Shown here: positions 1-12,769 of the stretch, one piece after another
Position numbering within the stretch: position 1 is the stretch's first letter
How the letters are laid out: each line of letters begins with the position of its first letter
Source of the DNA: Luidia sarsii
Lineage: Eukaryota > Echinodermata > Asteroidea > Paxillosida > Luidiidae
NCBI GenBank assembly: GCA_949987565.1
Contig: OX465102.1
Location: forward strand, 27,473,370-27,537,369
DNA: 64,000 bases
Reading direction: 5' to 3'
Notes under the pieces: model-generated
Databases searched by the model: none
Told to the model about the DNA's origin: nothing
The model's input: the letters and a program-made list of their open reading frames with translations, nothing else
Translations under genes and position numbers: made by a program

Positions 1-199
1 AGGGGAACAGAAAAAAAATTGCTTTGAAAGTTAGGCCTTAAAATTGAAACATTTTTGTTTAGTAACAATCGTAATTAACAAATTCTACACATTGAACACA
101 ATAGGGCTGGCTGTTCCCGCTGTACAAATAATCTTTTTAAAAACCCTTTTTTTGTGTGCTCGCGTTCACACACAAATCATGGGATGGCCCATACAAGGA

Positions 200-478
200 G
201 ACATATATAAAGGAGCACTGCACTTCCTGCAGTCCTGTCACTCAGAGCGCAAGCGGTGCATTGTGGTCTTAAAACTGGTGCGATTCAGTGGAGCGTTCCC
301 ACACATATCACATCACAAATAAACATGATTATTTGGAAAACTCTCACTAATAGTGCAGTCCAAATTGGCGAAATCGCGATTCAAATCCCCCCAAAAATTA
401 CGTTCCACACACTAAAAGAAAGTGGAGTTTGAACCGCGATTCAAATCGCGATCCTCAAAAAAAACTTTTTTATTTTAG
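200..478 (+). mobile_element. F3 miniature element, right portion
   Basis: This shares a long collinear segment with the copies at 36458, 40930 and 56695: a GTGCGATTCAGTGGAGCGTT-type stretch, CACATCACAAATAAA, CTCACTAATAGTG, then a GTGGAGTTTGAA segment followed by AATCGCGATT repeats. The left end is not recognisable, being diverged or truncated. An apparent frame at 429-722 reads out of the element and is not a gene. Confidence 0.7.
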
Positions 479-1538
479 CCCTTCTATCATTGCCGTTTTC
501 ATGAACTGGCAGTCCATCCATGCAGCAGGAAAGATACATTTTGAAAACAGCGCTTTAAAGGAAGTTAGTCACATTTCTCAATGTCCTTCCCCTCTTTTCA
601 TGGGTAGTGTAGAGATATCTCGTACGAGACATAGGAGTCGCATCTTCCAAAGTAGGGGTTCACCAGTAATAAATAGATTGAGCCGAAGAAGTCGGTTGAA
701 GAATGAATCGAGACGATGTTGAAACCATTTAACGGTGCAACTGCAAGATCACTGTAGATTTATTCCTTACTGCTGTAGACTCAGCAGCTTCGTCCTCTCT
801 TCACCCTGAACAATTTCCAACTGCCTCTTCTCTCAATATCAACACATATTAATATATCTTGTTATTATTGTTTTTTCTTAGGAGTAAATATTTTTAATAT
901 ATAACACACTGGTGCTTTCGCATGCCAGTGTGATCACTGATCACGTGTATAGTTGGACAAATTGGACAATAATCAATACTTTCAATAGTTCAATTATCAT
1001 CAATATTTACATATCCCTAGAATAGTGTCAAAGTTTGTGATATGGTGGTCTATGAGGTTTAACAATTACCAGTAGCATGCAGTGATCTTGATTTCCATCT
1101 TGAGATGTGTTTTAGGCAAATGTTATATTCAGAAACTATTTGCCACTTTGTGAAAATGCCGATGATAATTATTAACAGGAAGTTATCGGAGTCCTGTTCC
1201 GGTCCAAGTCTTCTCTGTCATTTTTTTTTTGTCAAGGCAAGTGTTTTTGCTTGATTTTGCCATTTCGTGGAATCGCTGGCAATATTGTTATGCACATTCA
1301 TAAATGACCTTGACGATATCTGAATTGTTCATGATGAAATATGTAAGCAATGATGTCGGGCTGCCCTTCTTCCTTATTTTCATGAGGGCGCATGCACGCA
1401 GGTCACGTTCCAAGTGCAATGTTTGAATGCTTCCCAATTCCCTCAGGGCAGTTGCTGACAGTGATACCAAGTTATGTATAGATGCATGTGCACTCATACA
1501 TGGACTGTATGCATTGTAGAGTGCGCTTACACACTTCA

Positions 1539-1574
1539 TGTACATTGTACATGTACATGTACATGTACATGTAT
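1539..1574. repeat. CATGTA hexanucleotide array
   Basis: Tandem ACATGT units, self-complementary, so each array is also a hairpin. This is the commonest simple repeat of the window. Confidence 0.85.
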
Positions 1575-1624
1575 GTGCCATGTATTCACAAATCACCCTA
1601 CAATGGGAGTGGCTGAGTGGGAGC

Positions 1625-1653
1625 ATGGAGGAAGGAATTTTTCCTTCCTTCAT
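1625..1653. repeat. ATGGAGGAA palindrome (hairpin copy)
   Basis: ATGGAGGAAGGAA is followed by TTCCTTCCTTCAT, so the stem has one mismatch and a very short loop. Confidence 0.55.
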
Positions 1654-2233
1654 GGTGGGAGTATCCTTGAACAATTATTGCATACATGTACAATGAACCA
1701 GACTACCGGTACATACAGCGATGTACATGTACCTGTATACTTCTTATTCCTCCATGATACTATTACTTGTAACATCTTACCAGGTGTTACATGTAGACAT
1801 GAGAAGTGTACACCTAGTATAACCGTATGTAAACCGTACACTACAGTACAGCTACATTTGTATGCATATTGTATGTCTTTCTGTATGTACATGTTGTTTA
1901 AAGTGGTTTCTGGAATTGCAATCTAAGGAGCTGCATGCCTCTTTCATCCATGTACATGTACATGTACAGTAGTGTACGTACTGTAGGCCTATGTAGAGAA
2001 ATAAAACACAGTGAATCACTCAAGCATACAAACAATGTAAAATCCTTATCTTATGGATGCTTTTTTGTACCATCAGTTTCTTAATTCAGATTTTTTTTCT
2101 TAAGTTAATTTTTTTATGTTGTGATTTGTACACCTGCACATATGATTTATGAGCAGTATATGGTATTCAGGTATTGAGAAAATAAGGTTGGTATTCAACA
2201 TGTCCCATCAGGACTTGGGATTTGGGTACATTT

Positions 2234-2402
2234 GGAAACAGTTGTACATGTACATGTACAACACATACATGTACATACATATATGTATAAATTATGCACA
2301 TGTACATGTGTGTACACTGTACAGTACATGCACATGTACATGTACGTATTGTGTACATGTACATGTACATGTACATGTAGGTACAACATGTACCGGTATG
2401 TA
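2234..2402. repeat. CATGTA/GTAC-rich cluster
   Basis: Several ACATGT runs (for example 2353-2378) mixed with TACCGGTA and GTGTACAC palindromes. Many overlapping short frames made of His, Val, Tyr, Met and Cys arise here on both strands and are artefacts. Confidence 0.85.
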
Positions 2403-3472
2403 GGTACTGTACATTGTACATACAACATCCATACACGTACATACCGGAAATGTTTAAACTGCAATTCAAGAAACCATGTTAATATTTTACAAAATGTTTA
2501 AGATATTCTTACAAGTGAACCACACCACTTACATGTATCTTAAAAAAATCATCAAATTTGAATTGAATTGAACAAGGCATATAGCAGATATTTTTTATCA
2601 GTGATATAATCCTACTGTAAACAAAATAATGTATTACAAACTGCTTATATTATAATATAATATATATTTGTATCCAATTAGACAACAGTTTGGCAGAATC
2701 AGAAAGATCCTGCTAGGATAGAAAGGTCAGGCCATCGTACATTTTTGATGATTGTTTTTTTTTGGGGGGGGGGATATAGCCGCAGAAGACATTTTACTAT
2801 TTGAAGTAATATTTTAAATGCTAAAATGTTTGTTTTCAAATCTTCAATCACCTCAATGCACTTCACACATTGAAGTGAATTTGAAAATAAACTAATATTA
2901 ACTGAAGCAGTGGCTTTTCATGTACATTTACAGGGACATTTCATTATGCTTAGTACATCGAGCACAGAGAGTCTTGGTGCCTCTAATCAAGATTGCTGAC
3001 ATATTTCAGCCTCACGTTCATTTAATCACCAATTGTTCTAAGCCAGTCCCTAATGGAGTCACCAGACACTCCCTGTAGCCCACACTACCACACAGATAGC
3101 ATTGTGCCCGGCTGCATTCATCATACATATCTTCCCACTGGAGTTGTGCTGATATTACGTACACATTGCAGTCCAGTGGCAGACTACATACATGTGTACT
3201 ACATGCACGTTGCCGTGAAGCTTTTTTTTTTTTGACTTCTTCTCTCTGTTGTTTAATCATCTCAAAAATGCCTGCGCATCAATCAATGCTGGATGGCTTG
3301 TGTCCTTGATCCGCCACTTGGTGTCCATTTGTGAGGAGGAAGGGGGGTAAAACCATCTCTTCCTTAAGAGTCACTCGTCCAGTTTGGTGGCCTTGCTTAA
3401 TTGAAGTTGTCTGCTCTAGTTTTTTGGGGGGGCTGGATGCCTGCATTAATCCATTCCGGTCCAAACTATGCC

Positions 3473-3626
3473 ATGTCAGCGGCAGCAGTGTCGATGTCCA
3501 CACCACCGTCATCCTCCTCGCCGGCCCTGTGTGGTGGCAGGGGGCCCACTCAGCCCGGCTGCTGCATCGCCAGCCTAGCCTGGGTGTACATGGAGGAGGC
3601 CACCATTGATGGAGGAGGCCACCATT
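3473..3626 (+). CDS. weak candidate coding exon ending in a GTAAGT donor
   Basis: A GC-rich island in AT-rich DNA has an ATG (G at -3) followed by 51 codons rich in Ala, Ser, Pro and Gly, then ATT|GTAAGT at 3627. The encoded peptide ends in a run of Gly and His because the last 38 bases are a perfect 19-bp tandem duplication (3590-3608 and 3609-3627), which argues against ordinary coding sequence. The exon would end in phase 1, so it cannot join directly to the CAP-Gly exon. I do not recognise the peptide. Confidence 0.13.
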
Positions 3627-3627
3627 G
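3590..3627 (+). repeat. 19-bp perfect tandem duplication
   Basis: ATGGAGGAGGCCACCATTG occurs twice without interruption. The second copy ends at the G of a GTAAGT donor-like site. Confidence 0.85.
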
Positions 3628-4450
3628 TAAGTTGCCCAAACTTCCTAGTACAATTATCATTGCTGCATGGGCAATTAGTCCAATCCCCTGCCCCTGCCAA
3701 TTAAAACATTGATAGATGTCTTTTTAACCTTTGATCTCCTCCTTGATTGGCCTTTTGGGTCTTGTGGGGTGGAGACCCTCCTTAAAAAAAACCCATCACA
3801 TTCGGTATGCATGACTGGTTAATGGATGAGTTGGTTAATTACAAACTGGACTTTGAAGGACACATTTTTAATGAAGTCCCTCTGTTTCATATCATTGGTA
3901 TTGTACGTCAAATTCATACCTTTATGTGTACAATTGTAAATTCAATTTTAAATTTTGTCAGGATGTAAAATTGATATGATTGACTATGACATTTTGATGG
4001 TTGATTGTTTTTATAGTGCAGCTTTTATAGAGCATTTAATATGCAATAATTCACACATTCCTGTACTTTCGGAAGACTTTCCTGCTGGTATTATGTGATG
4101 TGAATAAATTGTAAAAGGAATGCATTTTCATAGTATTGTAAAATGAAGAATGCAGTTTGTATTTCATTCATCTATCTGATTAAAATACAACAATGTTCAT
4201 GTACGGTATATAACATTTAACATTTAAAAATTTATTTTTCAATGCTGCGACTGGTTTACAAAATACACTGCAATTGAATACAATACAATATAAGAATGTG
4301 ATCAAATAAATGATAATCAATACAGAAATACAATTGATAACTAAGTATAAACAAGTTGGCAAGATTTAGGCATAGGGTAAAGCAAAAGCTTCTGTTCCCG
4401 AGCCTGGGGGACAAACAAATAACAAGACGGGAAACGGGACAAGAAAGACA

Positions 4451-4528
4451 TAAGCCGTGTTCCCACTGGATTTAATTTTGTCAAACTACCGTGGCTGAGC
4501 GGAAGAAAAAGTCCTGTGGGAACACTTA
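4451..4528. mobile_element. 78-bp miniature foldback with F2-like ends
   Basis: The left end TAAGCCGTGTTCCCACTGGA and the right end GTCCTGTGGGAACACTTA are inverted copies with a small indel. They recall the F2 terminus GCCGCGTTTCCACTGG but lack its internal motifs. It could be a solo remnant or a separate small family. Confidence 0.5.
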
Positions 4529-6010
4529 ATGACAAACATTTACAGGTGTAAGAATTAAAGCATGGCATTTACATGTATCCCTAATTTTGTTCAGTTGTAT
4601 ACATTTAAAAGATGTGTTTTTAGTTTTTTGATACAGATATAGACAGTGGGTGATGATTGTATGGTATCATCCAGACTATGACTAATGACAATGTATACTT
4701 ACTGTATTACATATGACGTGTTCAGTTGTGTAAACAATAGTTTGCAAGTGCGTTCAATTTTCGACTATTGGGTCACTCATGTAAACATTGGACACATTTA
4801 ATGTAGCATATATATACAGTACGTGTACAGTATGCATGTATGGTTTTGTACAATAATTGGCCTGTGTAGTCAAGGTCTTTGTACATGTTTATGCTAACAA
4901 GGTACCATATGGACTATAAATTTACACATAAAGACGTACAGATAAAGATATACAGTTTGTACAGTAGTTTGCATTCGCAGTCCTTCACATACAGTAGTGT
5001 TCATGCGTGCACCGCAAACATTTAAAGCAGACGCTTGAAATCAAATTATTATTTCAACATAGTCCCCATAATTTAATAACATTGACTTCCCACATGGAAA
5101 ACAGTGATAAATGCACGTACGGGCATACGTTGCACTGCACGTGTGTTGTGTACAAAAATGCATGTGGGTTGTGCATGCACTTTCTTAAATATGGTAGAGT
5201 AAATTGCATCACGTATGAAAAGAAAATCGATTGTCATTTAAATCCAGTGGATGACTTCCCAGTCAAAGTCATCAAATGATCAACTCCTATTTGATTGGTA
5301 ATCTAAAGCATTGCAACTCTGCACTGAATAATTTGCCATTTTAAGGCTTATTGGAAACAGCCATGTTTTGGGGGCACAGCGCACATCAATTACATGTAAT
5401 CGAGACGAGCCGTTTGTGGCAAGATGCAAAAGCTGCATGGAACACACAGTGCATGGCTATATTATGAGCCTTATCTATGCTTCATTGCCTATCAGCTAAT
5501 GGATGAATAATTTAGCTGAGTGTCTTAAGCCTCGGCCATATCTCAGCCTCACCCATGCCCAAGTGGCCCAGCCCTTAAGCAAGGTCCTGGTGAATGACGT
5601 ACCGGTATATTAATACTGTACCGGGAAAGTCACACACAAGCAACTGCAGTGATGTAGCAGTGTGGCTTGAGTTGACAGCCCAGCATTTTATGTTCGATTG
5701 CCTTAACATTGGGTACATGCACACATCCCCCATCCACGTCTCATGGTTGACTGAAGGCTGCCAAGGAAATGTAATAATGGTTGGCAAAACAATCCATGTA
5801 TGCTATTGATCGAGGCAGGGAAATAACCCTCGAAGGATACAGTATTTACTCTGTGTACCTTAAGAGAATGGATTACTCCCCACCAGATTATAAATAGTGT
5901 CGTCTACTGAATCGAGTTAATTCAATATGGAAATATGTAAGTCATCTTGTCTGCTCAGAATGGCCCCGAGAAGAGCTGCTAACTCAGTGTTATGGGCTGT
6001 ACGTTGTGCC

Positions 6011-6038
6011 ATGGAGGAATAAGGAAAGATTCCTCCAT
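6011..6038. repeat. ATGGAGGAA palindrome (hairpin copy)
   Basis: ATGGAGGAAT (6011-6020) and ATTCCTCCAT (6029-6038) form a perfect stem with an 8-base loop. Hairpin copies of the same core also lie at 1625-1653 and 52157-52190. Confidence 0.65.
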
Positions 6039-6147
6039 GGTTCTGCTCTGTCTGCCATCCGAAGAGCTTATTTGGCAACACATATTATGGAACATTTTCA
6101 AACATAGGGTCCAGTTGTCAGCAGTGTGTATCGATTTGAACTTATAC

Positions 6148-6204
6148 ATTTGGCTATAGCTGTGGCTGTGGCTGTGGCTGTGGCTGTGGCTGTGGCTGTG
6201 GCTA
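6148..6204. repeat. GGCTGT hexanucleotide array
   Basis: About nine GGCTGT units in tandem. To the right (to about 6435) the array degenerates into GGCTAT, GGGTAT and GTGACTGT variants, showing a formerly longer array. Frames across it read Ala-Thr or His-Ser repeats and are not genes. Confidence 0.92.
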
Positions 6205-7438
6205 TGGGTATACATGTATGAGTATGGGTATGGGTATGATTGTGGCTATGCATGGCTACAGCTATGGTTAGGCTGTGGATTGTGACTATGGCTGATTGTG
6301 GCCTTGGGTATAGTAGTTGCTTGGGTATGGCAATGGCTATGGGTATGGCAGTGGCTATGGCTACATATAGGAATGTGGTTGTGACTGTGGCTATGACAGT
6401 GGATGGGGCTGTGGCTATGGGTATGGCTAGTAGCCTATTACTCATTGTGCATGTACCCGGTACTGTTGCTCATAATGTAGCAACATCCTTTAAAGCTGCC
6501 TGTGCCTGTAAATTTGGATCTTGTGTTGGAATTCCACTACTATAGAGTCCATGTGCATGCATGTACATGTCTGCATGTGCATGTGCTTACAACATGCACA
6601 TGTGTGTACATGCACATGATGTACAGTGAGTACATTGCCCATGCTAGTCTGCCCTTGGGATATATGTATATTGATTGCAAATCCTTATCAAATTTAAACT
6701 CATTAAGATGTTTATTTCTACTGTGCTTGATGTTAAAATTAAATACATGCATGTACATGTAATGCAGCTTGCTCTAAGACAAGATAAGAGTACATCCTCA
6801 AGCAGTGCAGCCAATTAAGTACATGTAGCTAAATACATGTACAAGGTTGCTGTAATCCTATGGCTTAAATGCATTACTCTAAATGAAGCCTGCATAATGA
6901 CAGCCATGATCGAGTTTACTGTAAGGTAACACCATCATGTGTACATTGTACATGACTGTAGGGTGCCATATGGATTAAGGTTGGCAACTTTTCCAAGGCT
7001 CAGGTTGTCTAGACAGGGAGTGGTGCCATGTATCAATGAATTGGATCGGCTTAATGGGATTGCGATGTAAAGTCTGAACCAAGAATTATTTTGATACACT
7101 TAATGTACTGTACATGTACAGGTGTACATGTACACTGTACATGTATGTAATTGTTACAAGTAAATGTGCATGCTGTGAGCACTGTACAATATGGACTGTG
7201 TACAAAGCATGTAGACTACATGCAGTTTCTATGAAAGTTGAGATGTTTGGGACATGTACTGTAGGCTTTTGGGCGCTGATGCAGTTGGTCCCAGGCTGTA
7301 GTTGTAGTGGACCCAGATAAAGTTGTATTGCCCAAAGGCCAGTTCTAGCATCCCCAGACCAGTTCTACAAACATAGCAAATAGACCAAATAGAAATCTAT
7401 AGAATTTGATTATAGAACAAATAGTTTGTTCTACAAAA

Positions 7439-7797
7439 GGATAACACAACATTGGTCAAGGTCAAAGAATAGCATTCATACATAATCTGATCCAACATAT
7501 GCATGAAATACATGTAGCACACCTGTGAACATTTCAGCTAAATCCGCCAACCGAGTCTAGAGAAAATAGTGAAAACCGCTTCATTTGTTTAGTGAAAATG
7601 CATCATTCAATGTGTTGTTCCGAAAAAAAATTAAGATCTAGGGGTGAGACGTTAACGATCTTGTTACTCTTGTCTAGAAAAAAATACATCATTTTAAGGC
7701 AGAAATATTTCGGTGCGAGGTTTCAAACTGTTTCATGTAAATCTGTGAACATTTCTGTTTTTCGACCTTACCAATGTTGTGTACAGGTGTAGGGGCT
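7439..7797 (+). mobile_element. TTAA-type miniature element (T1), degraded copy
   Basis: It matches the element at 57196 over nearly its whole length, for example CTGATCCAACATATGCATGA, AAATCCGCCAACCGAGTCT and GTGAAAACCGCTTCATTTGT. The right end GTGTAGGGGCT is followed by TTATTA where the intact copy has TTAA. The left terminus is lost. Confidence 0.75.
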
Positions 7798-7799
7798 TT

Positions 7800-9479
7800 A
7801 TTATGGCTGTTTCTAAGCACACCATTGCCTGTCTAGAAATCACAACTAGAATCAACATGAGCAAATACCAGAATTATGAACCAGAACTTTTTCAATACAT
7901 GTAACACAGTGCTAACTTGACTGACACACAACTGATATTGTGAGTAATTTGATTATGAATTAAAAAGGTGGTTATCAGTGGCTATCAGAAATCAGTGGCT
8001 ATCAGAACTGGCCTTGAGCCACCAGTAGATGTGGGCCTAGTGACTTAGCGTTGCTTACCTTCCAAACATTCAGTACTGCCTTCATTGAAACATTTAAGGT
8101 TTCTGTTATGGGGATCAGGGCCTCTAAAATCCCCCATTCGGAGTATTTTAGTGGCCCTTGATCATTAGCTGTGGTGGCCTGGCTAGCACCCAAGGAAGAG
8201 CAAGTTCTATTGTTATTAAATGAATTTAATAACAGAAGACCTGTTGTTTCGATCTCGGCCGACCTTTCTGACAGGCAGAATTCTGCCTTTGAGAAAGATC
8301 CTGCTAGATTTGAAACATATGTATTATGTAGTCTCTGTACCTTTTTGGTGATTTTTCCATGTGTAAGCAGTTTGTTTCATTTTTTGGGGGTAATCATTGA
8401 CAGGTACAAAATCTTGTACCACACATGCCTGCTGAATTTGAACATGAAAATTATCAGCAACAGAATGATTTGAGCAGGCCTACTGAGTACTGGACTACTG
8501 GTAATGGTAACAGTATGCTGACAATGACATACATTGGTAACAGTATTCATGCACAGTGCACGTACATGTAATTATGTGCAGGGTTAAAATAAGTTAACGG
8601 GAGTGATTCATGGTTTGATTTGGAGTTGTGGTCACACCTATTGAATTGCATGTACCTTTTGGGCAGAATTTATTAAAATCAATGAACCATACAGTTGTAC
8701 ATGTACATGTATGTTAAATATAGTATTGTATGATGTTTGCATGTCGGCATCTGTCAGATGGCAATGTGCATTATCCACATGATGTATACAGTTCACATGA
8801 AATGTAGATGAATAATACACTGTAGTACATGCCAATGAACATGTATCACTCAAACGTGCACATTGCACATACAGCAATTCCACCTGCAATATCATCAGGG
8901 TCCAAAAATTTAACTCAGTTCTCGTACAATTATTGTACAGCCTTCCATATGGTGCATGGAGATTTCAATTAATACTGATGTATTCAACAGGCCATAGAAT
9001 ATGTGGATGATATGACACACATGTGTTAATCAAAGTCATGCACAGTCTATTTGATATTAATATCTAGCCTCCAGGTGAAACTTGATTTTATTTTGCACTT
9101 AAATCTAGCACCGTGATATGAACATCCTATATATATGTTTATTTTAATGCTTACAGTAAATAGCTGTACACATACATAAATACTTAAATTATTTAAAGGT
9201 GTATATATATAGCTATTTGAGCATCACATCAGGTGGGTCAGTGCACAGGTGCATTGAGTGCTAGCACTGTTGCAGTGTGCGGGGTATATATGCATGGAGT
9301 CCATCTGGATTGCCAATCTGTCAGTCCATATCCTCAGGTAATACTCGGCCTCCAGACAGGTCCAGATCCATTTGATAACAAATCATGGAGGTTGTACATG
9401 TACCTTATAATCACCCTCCCCCCATGGGGGGGGGGGGTCGGGCCCAGCCCCCTTGAGTTTGCGTCTGACAACGAGAGGT
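7800..9479. other. non-coding stretch
   Basis: Apart from an F1 fragment at 8241 I see only scattered CATGTA words and a C/G mononucleotide palindrome near 9417-9437. Confidence 0.55.
8241..8316. mobile_element. F1 core fragment
   Basis: A short foldback: GTTTCGATCTCGGCCGACCT, then CAGGCAGAATTCTGCCTTTG (itself palindromic) and GAGAAAGATCCTGCTAGATT. It corresponds to the centre of the F1 hairpin. Confidence 0.65.
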
Positions 9480-10274
9480 GGGGGTGCGGGCCGGTCATGA
9501 TAAAATGCGAAGAGATCCACTTGACACCGTCCCTCATTCACTATTGCAGCCAGGATGCCTGCTATGTATATATGCGGCAAATTTGCATATGAATGAATGG
9601 GCTGTAACTTGTCGGACCACCCTGTCGCTGAGAGCGCACACCGGCCTGCGTCTCCCACGTTTACACACAGCGTCCCATCCCATTCTTCCCGTTTTACACG
9701 ACGTTGATAGAAGGATGGACAGATAGGAGTGGGCGTGTGTTTTTTTGCTCAGTCAAGCAGGCCACTTGCTATATTTTTGGCCGGCAATGCGTTAATGCAC
9801 ATGGGATGGGCCGAGGGTCAGCAGAGAAGCAACCGGTGTTAATGAAGGCTCCGGCTGGCGCGGTGGGCTGTGCTCCTCCCTTTCAAGACCTGTCGGCGAA
9901 CGAATTAAAAAACTCCGTGTACACAGCAGCGACGATCCGAGAACATATTGACATTCTGACTCCTCGTTGTTGATGCTTCTCCGGCACATCGTGGGGCCCT
10001 GACTTCTATGCCTGTCATATACTCAGGAACATGACAAGGATACCGGACTGATTATGGAGATGGAGTGCGACGCCCAAGTCTTTAAAAAAAAAAATTATCT
10101 GATGTCATGGTGATATGGATGATAGTGAGACTACCTCTTTTTTTGCCTCTATAAATCTGACTCGATGAAGCTCTTTCTTCAGGCCTATTTGTGCATTGGG
10201 TTTAACTCTGTTCGCTCCATTGACTTCTTTCTTCAGCACTGAATGGCCCGCAACTTGACGGGCCAACTCAAATT
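9480..10274 (+). other. balanced-composition block ending in a donor-like site
   Basis: The block has almost no CATGTA words and no recognised element, and ends AATT|GTGAGTACC at 10275. It could be a 5' UTR exon or regulatory sequence. Frames inside (up to 89 codons at 9704-9973) are not recognisable. Confidence 0.2.
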
Positions 10275-10279
10275 GTGAG

Positions 10280-11540
10280 TACCTTTTGTTATTTTTTTTC
10301 CCGGTGCATGCCCACAGGGCTGTACATGTATTGACTTTGACAGCTGTGGGGAGTGGGATTTCTTCTGCGTAAGCTGGCTGATAATAATATTAAAGCCGGC
10401 ACGAAAAAAAGGGTTGAATTATTTTATGGAAGCTTGTCCCGCCAGTGGCCATAAAATGGCCTGACATATGTTGCCTTCTTGAATGCACTGATTAAAAGGG
10501 AGACTTTGTCATAACACAATATCATATATCCGATCCATGTATGTGAGCAGATTTTGAAAAGCAAAGAGAAAGAGCGGAATTCATGTACAGTGTACATGTA
10601 TGCTTCCGTATAGTGCAAACATGCAGTTAATTATGTTGAAAAATTTTGATCACTGCTCAAGGCTAGCGTACATGTACCTTATTTACATACTGTACCTTAT
10701 TCTCATGTACCACGTACATGTAGGCCTACACATTTTTCTAACATATACCGGTACAGACAATTACTGTACAGTGTATGAAATGCCTATACTCTAGATACAG
10801 TACCGTATTTGTTGTGTGCATGTACATGTATAGTACATGTATACTCACTGTATTGTACAGGTACTACCGGTATGTCCAACCTTCTGTGCTATGCATGAAC
10901 TGTACCAGCACATGAACATGTGTATGTTTAGTACAGTTTATATACCGGAACATAAAATTTTATTTTATGTATTATAAATTTGTACTTTATATACATCAGA
11001 TTGTATTTTATAATACTAAAATTGTATTTTACACATCAGTCTTGGAGATTTCAACAGCTGTTGGTTGTGAATTTTATCATGCTATGAATATACTGTAAAT
11101 TTTATCATGTTATATCTATCATGCAAAATTTCATTACGCATTTTGATTGCATTGATTTTTTTTTACATGGCATATACATGTCCATACATGTTTGTGCGCA
11201 TTGGTACATGTGCAGTGTAGTAACAATTAGGTACATTTAATGAAATTTATGGCTAAAACATAAATGTTCAAACAAGTAACCATGTGTACATGTAAATGCT
11301 GTCATAGCTGTGCACATGCACTGCATGCAAAACATAAATTTTTACATTGAGCCCGTAGTAGGAATTACTTCAAATTGGACCATGAAATTGACCCGAGATC
11401 AGTAATGTAGTAGGCATACAGTAGTTATCTGTTGATTTATATGACGTTTAATACGCTATATGGCACAAGCTGAGGTACAGTATGTATGTATAATTATGTA
11501 CAATTGTACTCATACTCTTACCTGTGTACATGTATTTGGA
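10280..11540. other. non-coding, CATGTA-rich stretch
   Basis: ACATGT, TACCGGTA and TAGGCCTA words are dense from 10570 to 10960; AT-rich sequence with ATTTTATCATG repeats follows (11070-11135). Confidence 0.55.
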
Positions 11541-11544
11541 TTAA

Positions 11545-11902
11545 AGGCCCTATACTTCATTGGTAAAAGTCAAAAGATTGCCACACTTTGTGTGTTAAAC
11601 CATTAATCATTAAAAAAAAGAAATCCTGCGAAGGTTTTAGCTCAAATGGTGATCTGAGAAAGTAGAAAAAGGCAAAAATCCGTCACGGTTTTTGCTCCGT
11701 TCTGTAGTGTAAGAAATAGTTTATTACTTGCGAGTCATAAACTATTTGTCAATGTTTGAGTGAAGATTTCAGTACAGCATCCCAGAACGTACGATTTCAA
11801 CATGAGGATTCTGTCATGACCATCTACAAACTGTGTAAATTAGAAGGAAATCTGTGGACATACATTGATGTTTTCCAATCTTCCCAATGTTGTATTGGGC
11901 CT
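11545..11902 (+). mobile_element. TTAA-type miniature element (T1-like, distant relative)
   Basis: It is flanked by TTAA at 11541-11544 and 11903-11906. The left end AGGCCCTATACTTCATTGGT and the right end (inverted) AGGCCCAATACAACATTGGG are imperfect inverted repeats of about 20 bases. The terminal CAACATTGG and an internal AAATCTGTGGACAT tie it to T1. A 67-codon frame overlapping its right half is spurious. Confidence 0.72.
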
Positions 11903-12326
11903 TTAAGTGATTGTGCGATGGAATTCAGTAACAGGACTATATCTGCTTTTAATAATTGAAGGGCATTGGGTGCCCCTTGATTCAACTATACCTGCAATGG
12001 CTCCACATTATGAGGGGTATTCTTACTTTACCACTATGGGTTATCACATGTGGCTGAAATTGCACATGTATAATGATACGCATCTCTGTACATGTAACTC
12101 TATGGGATACATACTACATACACTGTATGTTAATGTAGATACAGACTGTAGTGGAAGTTTTGTTCTTCCTCTTCTAAGTGGCACTTCAGGGGAGATTGAA
12201 CATCCTTCATGCATGTACTTTTGTGCAGTAATTCACTTTGTGGAACAGGCTCTGTAAATTGTATTGTACATCCGTATAACATTATGTGCATTACAAATAG
12301 TGCATGGTGCTGACGTTGACAGTAGG

Positions 12327-12355
12327 ACCAAGGAGGTGCCTAATACCTCCTTGGT
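12327..12355. repeat. perfect 11-bp hairpin
   Basis: ACCAAGGAGGT and ACCTCCTTGGT flank a 7-base loop GCCTAAT. No U-run follows, so there is no reason to call it a terminator. Confidence 0.5.
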
Positions 12356-12612
12356 AGGACTGGAGAAGTATGCTGCCGTAGAACACCTCCCACACATAAG
12401 GCTCATAGGGTCCTGCAATCAAGGACTGTACATCCAAGTGTGTAATGTGACTGGTCTTCCCCCATGTCCACTCGCTTGAACTTGGAAATCCCCAACTGAT
12501 GACCTACAGTACATATACCTCGATCATCACTGCCTGCAAAGGTTTGTATAAATGATCATAGGCCTACTTTTTACCAGTAGCGGTGTGACGTACATTATAT
12601 ACACGTGATATG

Positions 12613-12766
12613 CAAACTGTCCTGCAGTCGATTCCACTCATCGTAACTAATTATAAAGAATCTTAGACAATAAGTGATGCACTGCCTATCACAACTTACG
12701 ATTGGTTATCAATCATTAAGTGTGTTACGATGCATCATAATTAAGGCTTTGTGAAATCCACCTCTG
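12613..12766 (-). mobile_element. F5 miniature element of about 150 bp
   Basis: It is the inverted counterpart of 35237-35380: TTACGATGCATCATAATTAA and AAGGCTTTGTGAAATCCACC at the right correspond to GGTGGATTTCACAGAGCTTT and ACGATGCATCGTAA there. The ends carry GTCGATTCCAC and GTGAAATCCACC, imperfect inverted repeats. Confidence 0.65.
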
Positions 12767-12769
12767 AAC

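Larger units (their letters stand above)
479..3400. other. non-coding AT-rich stretch
   Basis: It contains CATGTA arrays (1539, 1956, 2234), a poly-G tract (2764-2773), an ATGGAGGAA hairpin at 1625 and a relic of F1 (AGATCCTGCTAGGATAGAAA near 2705). I see no gene. Confidence 0.6.
3640..7430. other. non-coding stretch
   Basis: It holds the 78-bp foldback at 4451, the ATGGAGGAA hairpin at 6011 and the GGCTGT array at 6148. Otherwise AT-rich with scattered CATGTA words. No recognisable exon. Confidence 0.6.

Noticed and set aside
12327..12355. Hairpin as an intrinsic terminator
   Set aside because: Eukaryotic context and no following T-run.
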